Shown here one piece after another: positions 24,245 through 35,900 of a DNA stretch of 64,000 bases. A program made the translations under genes and the position numbers. How positions within the stretch are numbered: position 1 is the stretch's first letter; every line of letters starts with the position of its first letter. The stretch is from assembly GCA_036924085.1 (NCBI GenBank), contig JAVGWX010000002.1, forward strand, positions 45,440,666-45,504,665, in the 5' to 3' direction. The stretch is from Ariolimax columbianus (Eukaryota > Mollusca > Gastropoda > Stylommatophora > Arionidae). Under the pieces are notes generated by a model, which was not told where the DNA came from, ran no database searches, and saw nothing but the letters and a program-made list of their open reading frames with translations.

Positions 24245-25340
24245 CTCTTGCCAATGGAATATTTATTGGACTACAATATAGAACAAATGCTGTACTGCAA
24301 CGTTTGTTGATTTTTCGATCAATCTGCTGTAATTTTCAAAGACCCACTGATTAATTTTTTCATTCGTTCATTTTTTGAGAGACGAGTGATTTACCTATCA
24401 GCTATAGCAACACCTGGTACTCCAAGACAAAAGGTCAAATTAATTTTAACAACTTTTGGCTACATGGAATCAAATAAATCTCTTCTGATTGTATAGCATG
24501 ACTACAGAAAAAGACAAGATGTAATAAGAAACAAAAGACTCGTGACAAAAAATACAACCAATACAGCTGGAGATTACAAAGAGAAAGTTGCGACAGAAAG
24601 GACACACCATCAGGAAGTAAACTAACAACATTACAAGACATGTTCTGGATTAGAACCCACAGGGGGAGAAGAAGATTAGGGAGGATGAACAGTGGAAAAA
24701 AGATAAGACCTTTGCAGCATTATTGGTTGTAATTAAGAAGACTGCCCAAACTAGGAATACATAGGCTCCGAACTTAACATTGACGCCTGCCTGTAGCAAG
24801 TATGAAAGAATATCAAGTAATGATTATCAGAGTTAGAAGCTGTCTGTGTCTACAGGGTGGGACAATTCCTCCAGACAGCCCAAAACCAGAACACAATTAT
24901 TTAGCCCTGCATATTTGGAGAGCATGCTTAAAGGCTCACGGAAGTGAAAGATGAATTAAAGTGCTGTAATACTGAACACCAATGGTGACTGATAACAATG
25001 AATGAAATGAAAGGCAGTTTTTCACAGTTACTTTATCTGTTGATATGTAATTTTCCTTCTTAATTCTTTTATTTTCAGCGTCAGCCTCCTTTCTGTTCAT
25101 GGATACACATGGTGAAGAAGAAAGAAAAATGAGTTAAGATTACCACGTACTAGTAGTTGTAGTGTAGTGTATTTAAAATATTATGTGCGTTAACAACTTT
25201 TACAGGTATATTTTGTAAATATAACCTTTGGAATTTCTTGTTGGTAATGGGTGATTCTTAGTTTAAAGTTTCACTTTTTAGAGTTGCATGTATGGTTTTA
25301 AGTTTATATATTTACAAGATTCTCGCAGAAAGAATGATTG
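24245..25340. other. Intergenic, nothing recognised
   Basis: No RT, transposase or repeat match was found. TACAGGGTGGGACAATTCC near 24,852 looks like a transposon end but has no partner in the window. Confidence 0.45.
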
Positions 25341-25344
25341 ATCA

Positions 25345-25560
25345 AGGTTGACCACTATTTATGTTTTATTGACTATGAGAAAGCTTTTGATCGAGTCCCC
25401 TGGAGCAAACATTTTAAGATTCTGCAGCAAATAGGTATAGAACGACCAAGACTCACCGTTACATCTCAGGCATGCAGGGACATTTAAGTATAAACTTATG
25501 CTGAAATGCAGAGGATAGGGTCAAATGGATAGACATACTAAGACAACCTTACAACAAGTC
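25345..25560 (+). mobile_element. LINE RT palm fragment, internally deleted
   Basis: VDHYLCFIDYEKAFDRVPWS and FKILQQIGIERPRL form the RT motif containing the first catalytic Asp. The frame then jumps to an IDILRQP-like C-terminus within 100 bases, implying an internal deletion. Confidence 0.6.
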
Positions 25561-25671
25561 TCAGAACTGATCAACCATTTGATATTTTTTTTTTAAATGG
25601 AAAATCCTTTTTTTTTAACAGAATGAAACAATGGATATAATTTGCAGTTATTAGTCAGCCAGGGGATTCCG

Positions 25672-25960
25672 TGCTGAAGTGGTTAAGCCATCAGCCTCGT
25701 GATCAGATGGTGTGGGTTCGACTACAGACTCTGCAGTCTTTTTCACAGGTGCTTGATGCGGAGTCCCCTGCATCTTGTAGTCGCCCCCTAGTCATTTTGT
25801 CCTTGACTTGTCACTGGGGTCGGGCGGCATGAGAGAGTGAGGATAAAAAGTAGCGCAGTTAATCCTTACTAAAAATAGCGCTAGCAAAATAAATTATGCC
25901 GTCATTGTCTACGATGGACGGCGGCCTTTGCTTTGAGTCAGCCAACACTTCACCAAACAT
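25672..25960 (+). mobile_element. tRNA-headed SINE
   Basis: The tRNA-like head has an A-box-like GTGCTGAAGTGGTTAAGC and a B-box GGGTTCGACTAC 30-odd bases later. The body contains CAGACTCTGCAGTC, CTGGGGTCGGGCGGCATGAG and a GAGGATAAAA stretch. No tRNA cloverleaf forms beyond the boxes, so this is a SINE and not a tRNA gene. Confidence 0.6.
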
Positions 25961-25964
25961 TTGT

Positions 25965-26635
25965 ACTTATTTAGGTTTCTAAAGAGGAAATATGATGTTT
26001 TATCGGCATCTTAGAACATGTTTGCTCTTCTGTTTCTAGATGATAGAACAAAGGTCATATGTCCACGTTCTTTCACCACAGTTAACTACACAGACTGTAA
26101 TGTCATCACTTCTGTATATATTTTTTAGAACAGCTGGCAGATCACCGACTTGCGACAACAGAATAAAAAAGCCAAAATACACAAAACATTAATTTATTCC
26201 ACAAACATTTTTAACCTTTTTGATAGGCAACAGAATTGAATAAAAAAGAAAAGAAACACTTACTAAAATAACTGTAAAAAAAAAGTCCTTTTAAGATGAT
26301 CCCATTGTCAAGACACTCTCTGTGCTCATTTGCAGTGGTGAATCTGTTTAAAATATGTAGTGAATGCTTGGGTAGGGGCATTTTCATTACCAAACATTTA
26401 CATCAAAGATCGACTAATACAAAAATGTTCAGGATAATTTTGTTGATTTCAGTTTATTTGTCAAATTTATAATCAGAAAAGAAGAAACAAAATAATACAC
26501 ATTATACTGTGAACAAAACATTTCTAAAGAGACAAAATGTAGATTGTTAAAAATTATTTTTTTTTAACAGCCAATGCCAAATGGGAAAAAAGGTGATGGG
26601 TTGTAACTTGCAACTGTTCACTTATTTAATAATGT
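25965..26635. other. AT-rich intergenic sequence, nothing recognised
   Basis: Only short frames with low-complexity content are present, with long T and A tracts. Confidence 0.5.
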
Positions 26636-26639
26636 TTAT

Positions 26640-26800
26640 ACTCACAAAATCCAACGACAAAAAAAGGAGACTGGTAAAATTAATTGGGCACATACTGAAA
26701 AAAAAAGGACTGGAAGACATAGGGACAGTGAGAAAGTTTTAGAATGTGAGCGAAAGAGGAAGACACAGAAGAAAGACATGACACCTGGTTCGAATCATGC
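26640..26800 (+). mobile_element. Short LINE RT C-terminal fragment
   Basis: SNDKKRRLVKLIGHILKKKG and ERGRHRRKT match the pattern KRRLxWLGHxxRM...GRRxRGRP of LINE C-termini. Too short to assign a clade. Confidence 0.4.
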
Positions 26801-27129
26801 TCATGTCCCTTTTGACAGACATGAGTTTTTTTCTGGTCCTCCACATACAGAAAGTAATGGCAACCTACTGTACTGCATACTTGCCAAGAAACTTATATCA
26901 GCAAAATAGATTGGTGGTTGTAAGAAGCAACGTTTTGCAAAGGACATGCTACTTATTTTTTTATATACAGGGCTGTCATAATAGCATCATAGTACACTGC
27001 GGCCTCCTACCCACACATTCATGGAAATGAAAATATAAATGGTCAATAAAATTTAACCATTAGATATATTGATACTTTCAACAAAATCAATGTTTAGACA
27101 CAAACCATATGTATGTATATTTGTATGTA

Positions 27130-28085
27130 TGTATGTACGAGGCATATTAAAATGAAACCAGCTCATGCTGCGCCACGTGGACATACAGGCGAGGAGCATG
27201 AAGACGTACATCCGACTTAATAAGCACATACTAATGTACAAGTGTGTGCGCATTTGTTATCCTCGCATTCATTGGTTCTGCTGCAGACTGCGGAGAAAAT
27301 GGCGGGTGTGATACGGAATCCGTCCAGGGTTTATCAATTCCTAACAGCTGAAGGATGTCAACCAGTCAGTATTAATCGCAAAATACAAGCAGTGTATGGT
27401 GACAAAATGTGTAGAAAACAACAGTTTAACAATTGATCTTCGACGACCAGGTCAGGCGCATATTGTTGCGACAGAAGAAGTCATCACCAATATTGATGCA
27501 GCAACATAGGTGGATCGTCACAAAGCTTATGTTTGCTAGCAGAGGAATTCACTGTGTTGCTTGGCAGTTCAAATGGTGGTTAGGAAGAAATTGAACTATC
27601 AGAAGCTGTGTTCACAATGTGTCTCACAAATGCTGACTGACCACCATAAAGAAGAATACATGGGGTTGAGTTTGAACCACTTGCTGCGTTATGAAGTGGA
27701 GGGTGTGAATTTCAGTTGTGCATAGTGTTAGGTGATGAGTCATGGTGCCACCACTTTAAGCTGTGCAGCAAAACAGCAAACATGTCCCCAGCCTACAGTC
27801 CCAATCTGGCACCATGTAACTTTCATTTGTTCAGACCCTTAACAAAACTTCTAAAGGGACAGACGTCATAGCCTTGGTGACCAAATAGTATAATGAACAA
27901 CCAAAGTCATTTTTCTCAGATGACATCTGATGTCTACCCAAGCAGTAAGATGCGTGTCTGAATGTCTATGGGGATTTTTTCTAACAAACCCAGGTGCATG
28001 CCTACTTCATAACAATTGCAGTATTTAATTCTGCCACACCTGCTGATGTTTCTTTCATATGTTTGTAATAAATTCACTGGGGTGT
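27130..28085 (+). mobile_element. Mariner-like transposon, deleted
   Basis: The helix-turn-helix start is MAGVIRNPSRVYQFLTAEGC, then QAVYGDK near 27390. Later frames give VLGDESWCHHFKL (first catalytic Asp) and SPNLAPCNFHLFRPLTKLLK, where the usual third catalytic Asp is Asn. The HDN region is missing. It starts near GAGGCATATTAAAATGAAAC; the terminal repeat at the 3' end is too worn to call. Confidence 0.65.
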
Positions 28086-28107
28086 ATATATACACACACA
28101 CACAGTT

Positions 28108-28210
28108 ATCCCATAACCAGTGAGGTTATTGGGGCACCCATGTAGACATCCCCACGCCACCTCTTCTGTCAGTGGCCGCTGCCTGTACCTCCTCTGGTCT
28201 GGACAAACAA
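28108..28210 (-). mobile_element. LINE family E 3' end fragment
   Basis: Complement matches the last 100 bases of 15,826-16,540 (TTATCCCATAACCAG against TTATCCCGTAACCCATCAGG; GGGGCACCCATGTAG; CTGTCAGTGGCCGC). It begins directly after a TATATACACACACACA run. Confidence 0.6.
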
Positions 28211-28214
28211 ACAT

Positions 28215-29025
28215 TTGGATTATTTTCAATATGAACCACAGCTGGAGCACCACATGAAGGATGTTTCAGACCTAGCAAACTGGAGGAAGTGTGCTGCTGC
28301 CATGAAAAATGCCATCATGCCTATAGGTCACTGACTGCTTCATCAGTCACAAATTCAAGTAGAAGACGAATATTTGCTGCAATACATGAATGTTGCCAAC
28401 ATAACTTCCCTCAGCCCATGCATAAATGATAATATTTTTGTTACTTCAGAACTGCCCCGAATATAATATAGAGAAAATCCCACTGACCCATAGAAACAAC
28501 ACTGAAAGAGAAACTTTATAGACCTATATGTGAACTACAAAAGATAATGAAGTTTATGCAATAGAAAACATTGCAGCAGATATAGACATATTTTCAAGCG
28601 AAACGAAAGACGAAGAAGAAGAATATTTGTGTGACTGAGCTTGGTTTTTGTGGCTGTTACCAAGGAATTCAATAAAACTAAAATTGTTAAAATATGGTAA
28701 CAAGATCATAATGGCAGATAGAACCATTACTCACACATGACTTGCAGTAAAGTAATATTCTACGGGGCAAAAGTTTAAAACCAAGATATTTTTAAACATA
28801 TAGACATATGATGATAGTTTCATATAGAAACATCACTTACGCATTTCTACAGTAAAGTAATATCCTAAAGGACAGAAGTTTCATGTTTCACCATTTCAGA
28901 AGTTCAAATAAAACACATTTTTCAACTGTTGTAGTCATTTATTAAAAATAATGTAAGAATACAACTCTATTGCCTTGGATTCAGCGTAACATTGACATTA
29001 CAACTTTTACATCAAGGTTGTATAC
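28215..29025. other. Intergenic, nothing recognised
   Basis: An ACGAAGAAGAAGAATAT run near 28,610 resembles a Y-element or LINE A tail, but the sequence before it does not match either body. Confidence 0.45.
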
Positions 29026-29029
29026 AGAC

Positions 29030-29095
29030 TATGCAGGGTCTTCTAAACCAGTATAAAGACGTTAAGTTAAGTTAAGTTAACTTAAGTTAAGTTAA
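29030..29095 (+). mobile_element. 3' tail of a family B LINE (or its SINE partner) with TTAAG repeats
   Basis: CAGACTATGCAGGGTCTTCT and ACCAGTATAAAGACGT match the 3' end of the CR1-like LINE at 6,085-6,130. The tail is then extended by about seven TTAAG units. A very short 5' truncation product. Confidence 0.65.
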
Positions 29096-29754
29096 GACAA
29101 TCAGCACATATACAAATTTGTATTGCATGTAGTGTTTAAAGAATAAATTTGAGATTTATCTGCACCATAGAACAACTTTGCACTTCTTATTTTTATTGAA
29201 ATATAGAGTAATAATTTAAATTGATCCCATACGCAGCTCTACAGAATGTGGTGTGATTTATGTATGCTTTTTTTAAAAATAGCTAGTATTGACTTGAGAC
29301 ATCTGGACAGAACAGCTGCAAGAGATGAGAAGTAAAAGTGAGAGAGCTTTAGTAAAATCGAACGTTGAATGTAAACATTCACAGGAGATATATTACAAAG
29401 AAACAGTATTGAAGGACCACTGCTAACTTAAATAACAAGACAGTCTAAATTAATTGAATACTTAGAAATGAGGATATCATAAAAACTGAGAGCTCAAAAG
29501 GCACAACGGGTCAATTATCTGTTTGTCTGCACACATAATCGCAAGCATTTAATCAAATACCTCTACATCTCCATAGAGGAAGAACAGTGACTAGATGAGG
29601 TGAAGTGGGAGCTGAAAGCAATTCTGACTTGGTTAATCATTGTGTTAACATCTTGGTTTGTTTCTCCATCTTTGTTATTGTTACTTCCCAGATAAGAAAA
29701 ATCTGTGCACTTTTTCAATTATCTTAACATTGACCTTAGGAGGAAATAAAGAGT

Positions 29755-30048
29755 AATTTGGCCAGGTGAAACACAGCGATCAAGACCTCCACTTCACTTA
29801 CTCATTCATGCTCCTGGAAACAGGCTGTGTAACAGCAATCTGGTCAATGAAGTGGAGATGACCCTATAATCCCCATAGTGGTGAGCTTACTGAGGAGCCT
29901 TGCATTGCACTACAGCCAGGAGGACCAAGGTTCACCTTCTTAAGTACATCTCAGGATGTAAACACAGCTATCGAAGCCAGCTATCAAAGAAATGCCATAA
30001 AGAGCCAATTCAACTCAGCACAAGTAGCTTCGAACAACAACAAACACT
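29755..30048 (+). repeat. SINE-like repeat, AAC-tailed (R family, diverged)
   Basis: Partner of 7,675-7,955 with the same block order (GGAAACAGGCTGTGTAACAG, CATAGTGGTGAGCTTACTGA, TCTCAGGATGTAAAC), ending GAACAACAACAAAC. It is flanked on both sides by diverged copies of a 115-bp sequence (29,610 and 30,060). Confidence 0.6.
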
Positions 30049-30179
30049 GATAGATGAATGGAGCTGAAAGCAAGTCTTACTTGTTTATTTCCTTGTGTTT
30101 TTGTTTGTTTCTCCATTGTTTTATGTGTTACTTTACTGGTAGGAAAAAATCTGTACCCTTTTTCAATTACACTGGACAG

Positions 30180-31130
30180 TGCTTAAATCAATGAAGGCCT
30201 CCGTGTTCTGGCAGCCCAGGATTGACGCTCAATAGAAGAAAAGACCAATACGGTGACTGCGAGCTGAAAACTTTAGCACAAGCAATGATTGAGGAGAAAT
30301 ATAATACCAAGGAATGGACACAGGTGTACTCAGATGGTTCAGCAGAGAGGGCAGGCTGAAATGTGGGAGGAGGCATATTCATAAGACACAAAAGTGGAAA
30401 TATTACAGAAGAGGCCCTCCCAACAGGAAAGTCGTCCACAAACCTCAGAGCAGAATCGATGGCTCTCCTGCGAGCACTAAGAATACTTCAAATAGAAAGG
30501 CAAGCACCAGCAAAAATAGCTGTATTCACAGACTGCAGAGTACTATTAGAGACAATACAAAAAACAAACCACTGTTATCGGAGATCAGAGCAGAACCAGG
30601 AAAACTTCAGAGATCCTCAACAATAGCGCTCCAGTGGCTACCCTCCCATTGCGGAATCACGGGAAACGAGAGAGCTTATGCTCTAGCAAAAGATGGCAGC
30701 AAAAAGGCACAATTTAATCATCGAGTACCATACAGAGAAATCAAGAACATCATCAGAAATCAGTTTATACACCAATGGAGAGAAGACACAAACATAGACA
30801 CCAGACACAATTCACCAACTCAAAAGAAATCAACAAACTACCTTATTTCATCTGAGAACTGGACAATGCAGACTACTAGAACATCTAAACCAACTGAAGA
30901 TCACACACACCGATGAGTGCCCTTGTGGAACAGGAGGCCAGAACCCTGAGCATATTCTACAAGAATGCCCAATCTATAGGGAAATGAGATGCCAGTCCTG
31001 GCCAGAGGGTGCAGAGCTGAGACGAAAGCTGTGGGGCAGCCGCTCCGACCTGGTGAAGACTACAGGCTTCATCATGGCGACTGGCCTGCAGATATAGCAT
31101 GACCAAATGATCCTGAAAGCAAATAAGAAG
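30180..31130 (+). mobile_element. LINE family A: RNase H and C-terminus, 3' end
   Basis: Reads VYSDGSA near 30325, NLRAESMALLRALRIL near 30445, VFTDCRVLLETI near 30525 and LQWLPSHCGITGNERAYALA near 30630, covering the RNase H Asp-Glu-Asp and His-Gly-Asn blocks. A Cys/His tail DECPCGTGGQNPEHILQECP follows, then KLWGSRSDLVKTTGFIM and a stop near 31098, and an AATAAGAAGAAGAAGG tail. 5'-truncated at the RNase H; two frameshifts. Confidence 0.88.
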
Positions 31131-31349
31131 AAGAAGGAACTCTAAAGCAGAGGGAATACCAGAGGCAATTGTGGAAAATTATGTTTGCCAGTTGTGTCAT
31201 AAAAATGTATGTGTTCACATTGGCTTGATCAGTCAAGAGTGCACTCACATACTCAATGCAGTGTGACATGGCATGATGTTAGTGGTTCTCATCGACGATG
31301 ATGGATAAAATATTATTTTACAATCAACCCAGATGCAAATTAGTGTCTA

Positions 31350-31520
31350 CCTTACTTTCAAGGAAGGAAAGGCAAGGAGGAAGGGAACTGGCCACCCCAC
31401 CTCATAAAAATCTCAGGCCAAGTACAATGAAGGCTCTAACACTTCATCCCTGATACCAGGGTCAACTAAGAGACTACCTTGACCTTTAACCTAGTGATGC
31501 TCACAGTAGTTGTATTTGTA
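31350..31520 (+). repeat. SINE body fragment (same family as 46,400)
   Basis: GGAGGAAGGGAACTGGCCAC followed by CCCACCTCATAA matches the complement of 46,430-46,465. No tRNA head is visible upstream. Confidence 0.45.
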
Positions 31521-31524
31521 TTCA

Positions 31525-32295
31525 CTCTTGCATCCTCAGCATCAGTTCAGTGGTCACTAGTTCAGTAACCCCATCATTCTACATAAATACTAAAACACAC
31601 TCTATGATCATGGCTAACTTCCAGGACTAAATTCTAATGCTAAACATAACAAATTAATAACACTTGCACAAATGGAAGTTTTTAATCCACTCAGTGCATC
31701 ATGTTGAGAGTTTTTATTAGATAAGTACGTGTTTCTTTATTTGATCTCAATCTATTTGATTTTATTCATTAAAATTTGCTATGCGTTTCCGTTATCATAC
31801 ATAGTCTATAAGGAAGGCTTTTACACAGCCTAAGAAACTGGGCACCAGAACAATCTGGGAAGCAAAGGCGGCCAGCATGATGCTGACCATATCACCTCTA
31901 GTGTGTTGTGGGTCAAGATAATATGGACCTAACATTATATTCCCAATATGCCACAACGACGTGTTAATGGGATCTTGACTTTTTTCCTTACATATAAACA
32001 TAACATTCACTGGAAATGTAAAAAAACCACTGATAAAACCAGAAAAAAGTGGCATACCCCAACATTAATCAATCAAAATTAGTTGAGATCCATGTGGAGC
32101 ATGTCTTCAACAAATACCTGCCAAGTCATTGAATGTTGACTTATCTATATCTGTTGAAGTTTTTGTGGTTTGCCTTATACATGACAGGATAGCCAGCCTC
32201 ATTTCTAACCCTCCCTAGTTGACTAACAGGTTACAATGTTACTATTCTTTGCTCCTCTTTCATGCCCCATCAACACTCAGGTGAACTGCAACATT
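31525..32295. other. Intergenic, one unexplained minus-strand frame
   Basis: An 86-codon minus-strand frame at 32055-31795 (with SLWHIGNIMLGPYYLDPQHT) has protein-like composition, but I recognise no family and see no flanking exon structure. Probably a transposon relic. Confidence 0.4.
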
Positions 32296-32299
32296 AAGA

Positions 32300-32320
32300 G
32301 GGGAGGGGGGGGGGGAGACT
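32300..32320 (+). repeat. Guanine run
   Basis: GAGGGGAGGGGGGGGGG at the upstream edge of the SINE at 32,325. It could form a G-quadruplex or be assembly noise. Confidence 0.7.
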
Positions 32321-32324
32321 CAGC

Positions 32325-32567
32325 TGTCTCGAGGTAAGGTGTCTACCTCGAGTGCCGGAGGTCACGGGTTCAAATCACGATGGAGATCAGGATTTTTGTT
32401 CATATGGATCTTCTGGTAAAAATTCCCCTGATCTCTAGGTAGTGAGATTGAACTCCTGCTGTATTCAGTCTCGAGCACGTAAAAAATTCCTTGGAAGTTG
32501 GAAATCGAAAAGAGTAGGCCTAACTGCCTTAAACCAGTAAAAGACGTCAAATTAAGTTAAAACATTA
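32325..32567 (+). mobile_element. tRNA-headed SINE (S family), copy 1
   Basis: The head has TCGAGGTAAGGTGTCTACC and a B-box CGGGTTCAAATCACG. The body reads TGGTAAAAATTCCCCTGATC, ATTCCTTGGAAGTTGGAAAT and AGAGTAGGCC. The 3' tail is ACCAGTAAAAGACGTC plus AAATTAAGTTAA, closely resembling the family B LINE 3' end. It lies just past the DNAAF5 3' end. Confidence 0.8.
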
Positions 32568-32815
32568 ATGAAACACAAAAAATGGGCAGTTTGGTAATAG
32601 TTCCTACTTTTGAAAATGACTAAACTGCGAGTTCAAATATAAGCAAAATAAATTCTAATTCAGACAACTCAATAATTAAAAACCACATAAAAAAAATTAC
32701 TTGTATATATGCTAATCATTTCTTTATCAATATATATATCGTGTACATATTTATTAAGTTTAATAGCAACCAAATCAGATACTGGTTTGCAATAGTTGTG
32801 AGATAAATTATTCTG

Positions 32816-32958
32816 CTAGTTAACTTCCTTGCTCATGTACTTCTGTGCATTAATAACAAGTTGATCGCAGTACTGGGTGCTGCGGTGTTTATGTTTCACG
32901 TTTTCCACTTCCCTGATCAGCATTTGAGGAGCCAGTTGAGCAGCTTTCTTCAAAAGTT
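32816..32958 (-). CDS. DNAAF5: DNAAF5 exon l (last, with stop)
   Basis: The terminal coding exon encodes [35 protein letters not shown] and [12 protein letters not shown], then TAG at 32818-32816. Acceptor TCAG ends at 32959. The HKHRS-YC-QL pattern is the conserved C-terminus of the family. The 3' UTR continues downstream, with AATAAA at 32755-32750. Confidence 0.94.
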
Positions 32959-35900
32959 CTGAAATGGAAACAACATTTTTTTAAAGAAATGATGTGTACT
33001 AATGTGGCAAGAGCAAATGACAGTTATATTGCTAATATACAAATAAGTTGAACATATCTACAACTACACACTTAAGACCAAGTCAAGGAGATATGCATAT
33101 TGTTCACATACTTAAAAAAAGTAACAGAGGTCAAGACAAGTTATGAACAGGCCGCCAAAGAAATTTAAGAGAAAGGTAGATTTAGAATGCAGAGAGATTA
33201 TATTTAACACAGAACTCAAATTTGAAAAAAAGCAGATGGGCCAAAAGATCAGGATTTGGTTGGAAGACAAGTTTTGCTCCTGACATGTGTTTCTAGGCAT
33301 GTCAAGGACCAGGTAAGTATGATACTTACAGTTTCTGACAATGAGGACTAACATATTAAGTGCATGACTATATATATAAAAGCAGTTGATGATGCAGTTC
33401 TTAGACACTTGTTATCCATAAAAATGAAGTGTGGTGTGATGAAAACTCGCCCCGTCAATGGAAAGATGGAATTATTGTTAAAATTCCAAAGAAAGGAGAT
33501 ATCAGATTGCCTGTGTGCACTGTTACTTCAAGAGGCAGGGAATAACATTTTTGTAGTGCAAATGTCTATGTAATTTTGACCTATGATTCTCATATCAAGG
33601 TTATCTATTGACTCCACCTTGTATGCTACCTGGAAATAATGAATCGTCCTCTCTGTCTTGTTCAACTGTAAAACTGTTGTGTATGCTGTGTTTTTTGTTA
33701 CCTGATCCTGTAAAATATACTGTCCTAGAGGGTGAAGTGATTATGGATTATGATAGGTTTTCAGCTTTAGTAGTTGGGGGTACAGAGCTGGATTATGATA
33801 GGTTTTCAGCCTTATAAGATGGGGGTGATGAGTTCATTTTCTCATGCTTTGCCATCCATACCTGGAGTAAGTACATGTTTTATCCTCTGTCCTATTTCTA
33901 TGAGAGTAAAGCACTACAAATATTCTGCCAATTGTATGCCCATTTATATACAAAAATAACTGACTATAACACTTCAAGACATAGGCAGTAAAAGAAAGCA
34001 AAATATGTACCCAAAACAGCTTCTTGTATTTTGACCTCAGGATCATCCAGATGGACCAGCAAGCCATGGTAAATAGCCTCCAGGTGTGCTCGATACAGAC
34101 CCACATCATAGCCCTCATGAAAACAGTCAAAGTAGGCCATGAGTGTCTTAGTCATCATCAGACGAATGTCATCACTGCTGTCATCTAGACGCTGAAAAAT
34201 GGTAGCACTTAATCATTAAGACAAGACCAGCTACACAACTCATAAGAACATCAAACAAGGACATTTGGCTAAACAGATGGGCCATAGGAAACAGGGACGG
34301 AGGTCTACAGACATATGGCAAGTCCCAACTCAAATGACAGTATCAATCACATCACAAGGTGGGATCAGAGCATCATTTTTCAGCTTGGAACACATCCCAC
34401 TTACAAGCACATGAACAGAATCAAACCACAACACACTCCAGAGCGCTAGCTGGGTACATACCCATTCAAAACTGCTGATCATCATCTCTTTCAGTGTCAG
34501 ATGCTCAACAATGTTAGGAAAAAGCTTTTTCCATTGAAGCCAGATAAATGGAATACTTTGTATGACACTAAACAACAACTAACAAACACATGCAGATAGA
34601 ATTACATGGCATTGGTCTGAAGGATGAGAGCCCGAATATTGCTGGATCTGCAATAGTTAGTTAGTTTTCTTTCCACTTGTGCCGTTAAGCGTTGCGGGCA
34701 GCTTAAGTCGTCTATCTCGCACCAAGTGCATTGCGCTGGTCAATGTGAGCCCTTGTCGCTGAACAATCACTCTAATGTCATTTATCCACCTACCTCGCGG
34801 CCGCCCTCTTGCCCTGTAGCCAGATCTACCAGTATTGTAAGCCATCAGTGGAATTTGATGAGGGTGTATTCTCATGAGATGATCAAACCAACTTATTTTC
34901 TGACTGGAAATGTATTCGACACAAGACCACACTTTTAATGTCGTCAAAAACTCATCAAAAATTATTTAGGAAGTTAAAATCAAATGGGATAGGTGGTGAA
35001 GTTGCCAAATGGATTGAAAATTGGTTAATGGGATGAAGGCAGAGAGTGGGCATAAATAAGGAGTACTCAGAGTGGTGTGGGGTAACAAGTGAAGAGCCCA
35101 TGACATATGAGGTAAAAGAAAATAATTCAAAGGCAAAGACTTCAAATTACAATTAGGGTTATCTGTGTCAATTCCTTTCATTGTTGGATCTTGGGATCTC
35201 TTACTGGGGAGGAAAGAATAGGCCTACCTCCATTCATGCTGTAAAAGGCAATTAAATAGAGTTGTGGCTAGCAATTTCATTGTGTAAAACAAATTGCTAC
35301 CACTGCAAAAGCACACAAAATGCTATGGTGTAGGCTTCCTAAAGGAAACCAACTGTAGTGGTATCCCTCTACTCTGATGAGTAAAATAAAAAGGAACAAG
35401 AAGTATTTATAATAAGAAACAAATTGGGCAACCGAACCGTATCAATCAAGATATAAAAAGCAAATAAGAAATGTACTCGGTTAGAGACCTCATTATTCAT
35501 TTAATTAATTCATTTGGCCTATGGGTTCCATGCAAAGCATAGGGCTATCACTACATGTGACTCCCCTGAAAAGGAGCAATAAAAACAGCTTCTGTTAATG
35601 ATGACAAGTTTGTATCATGAATCTTTAGATCTCAGGTCAATGTCAAAGTGTTAGCGTATTATGAAATGTGATTGGCAAAATAAATACATACCTTCAGCAG
35701 TTCGGGGTATAGGTTATGCAGTCTATCCTGATCGACCCCTGTCCCCATGAGATCAAAGGTCCTGGTCATGACACGACATGCCACCAAACGAGTGGTTTTA
35801 TTATCATCCTCGATGAGGGATGTCAGTTGAGTTAGGACAGACTCAACCACTGGCTCCATCTGTAAGAAATATATAAAAAGTAATCCAAAACTGATATTCA

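Noticed and set aside
31795..32055. 86-codon minus-strand frame with protein-like text (SLWHIGNIMLGPYYLDPQHT)
   Set aside because: No recognised family, no matching splice structure with DNAAF5 (which ends at 32,816) and no neighbouring exons; most likely a transposon relic.
32300..32320. G-run as a regulatory quadruplex for DNAAF5
   Set aside because: It lies downstream of the gene's 3' end and at a SINE edge, and could be sequencing noise.
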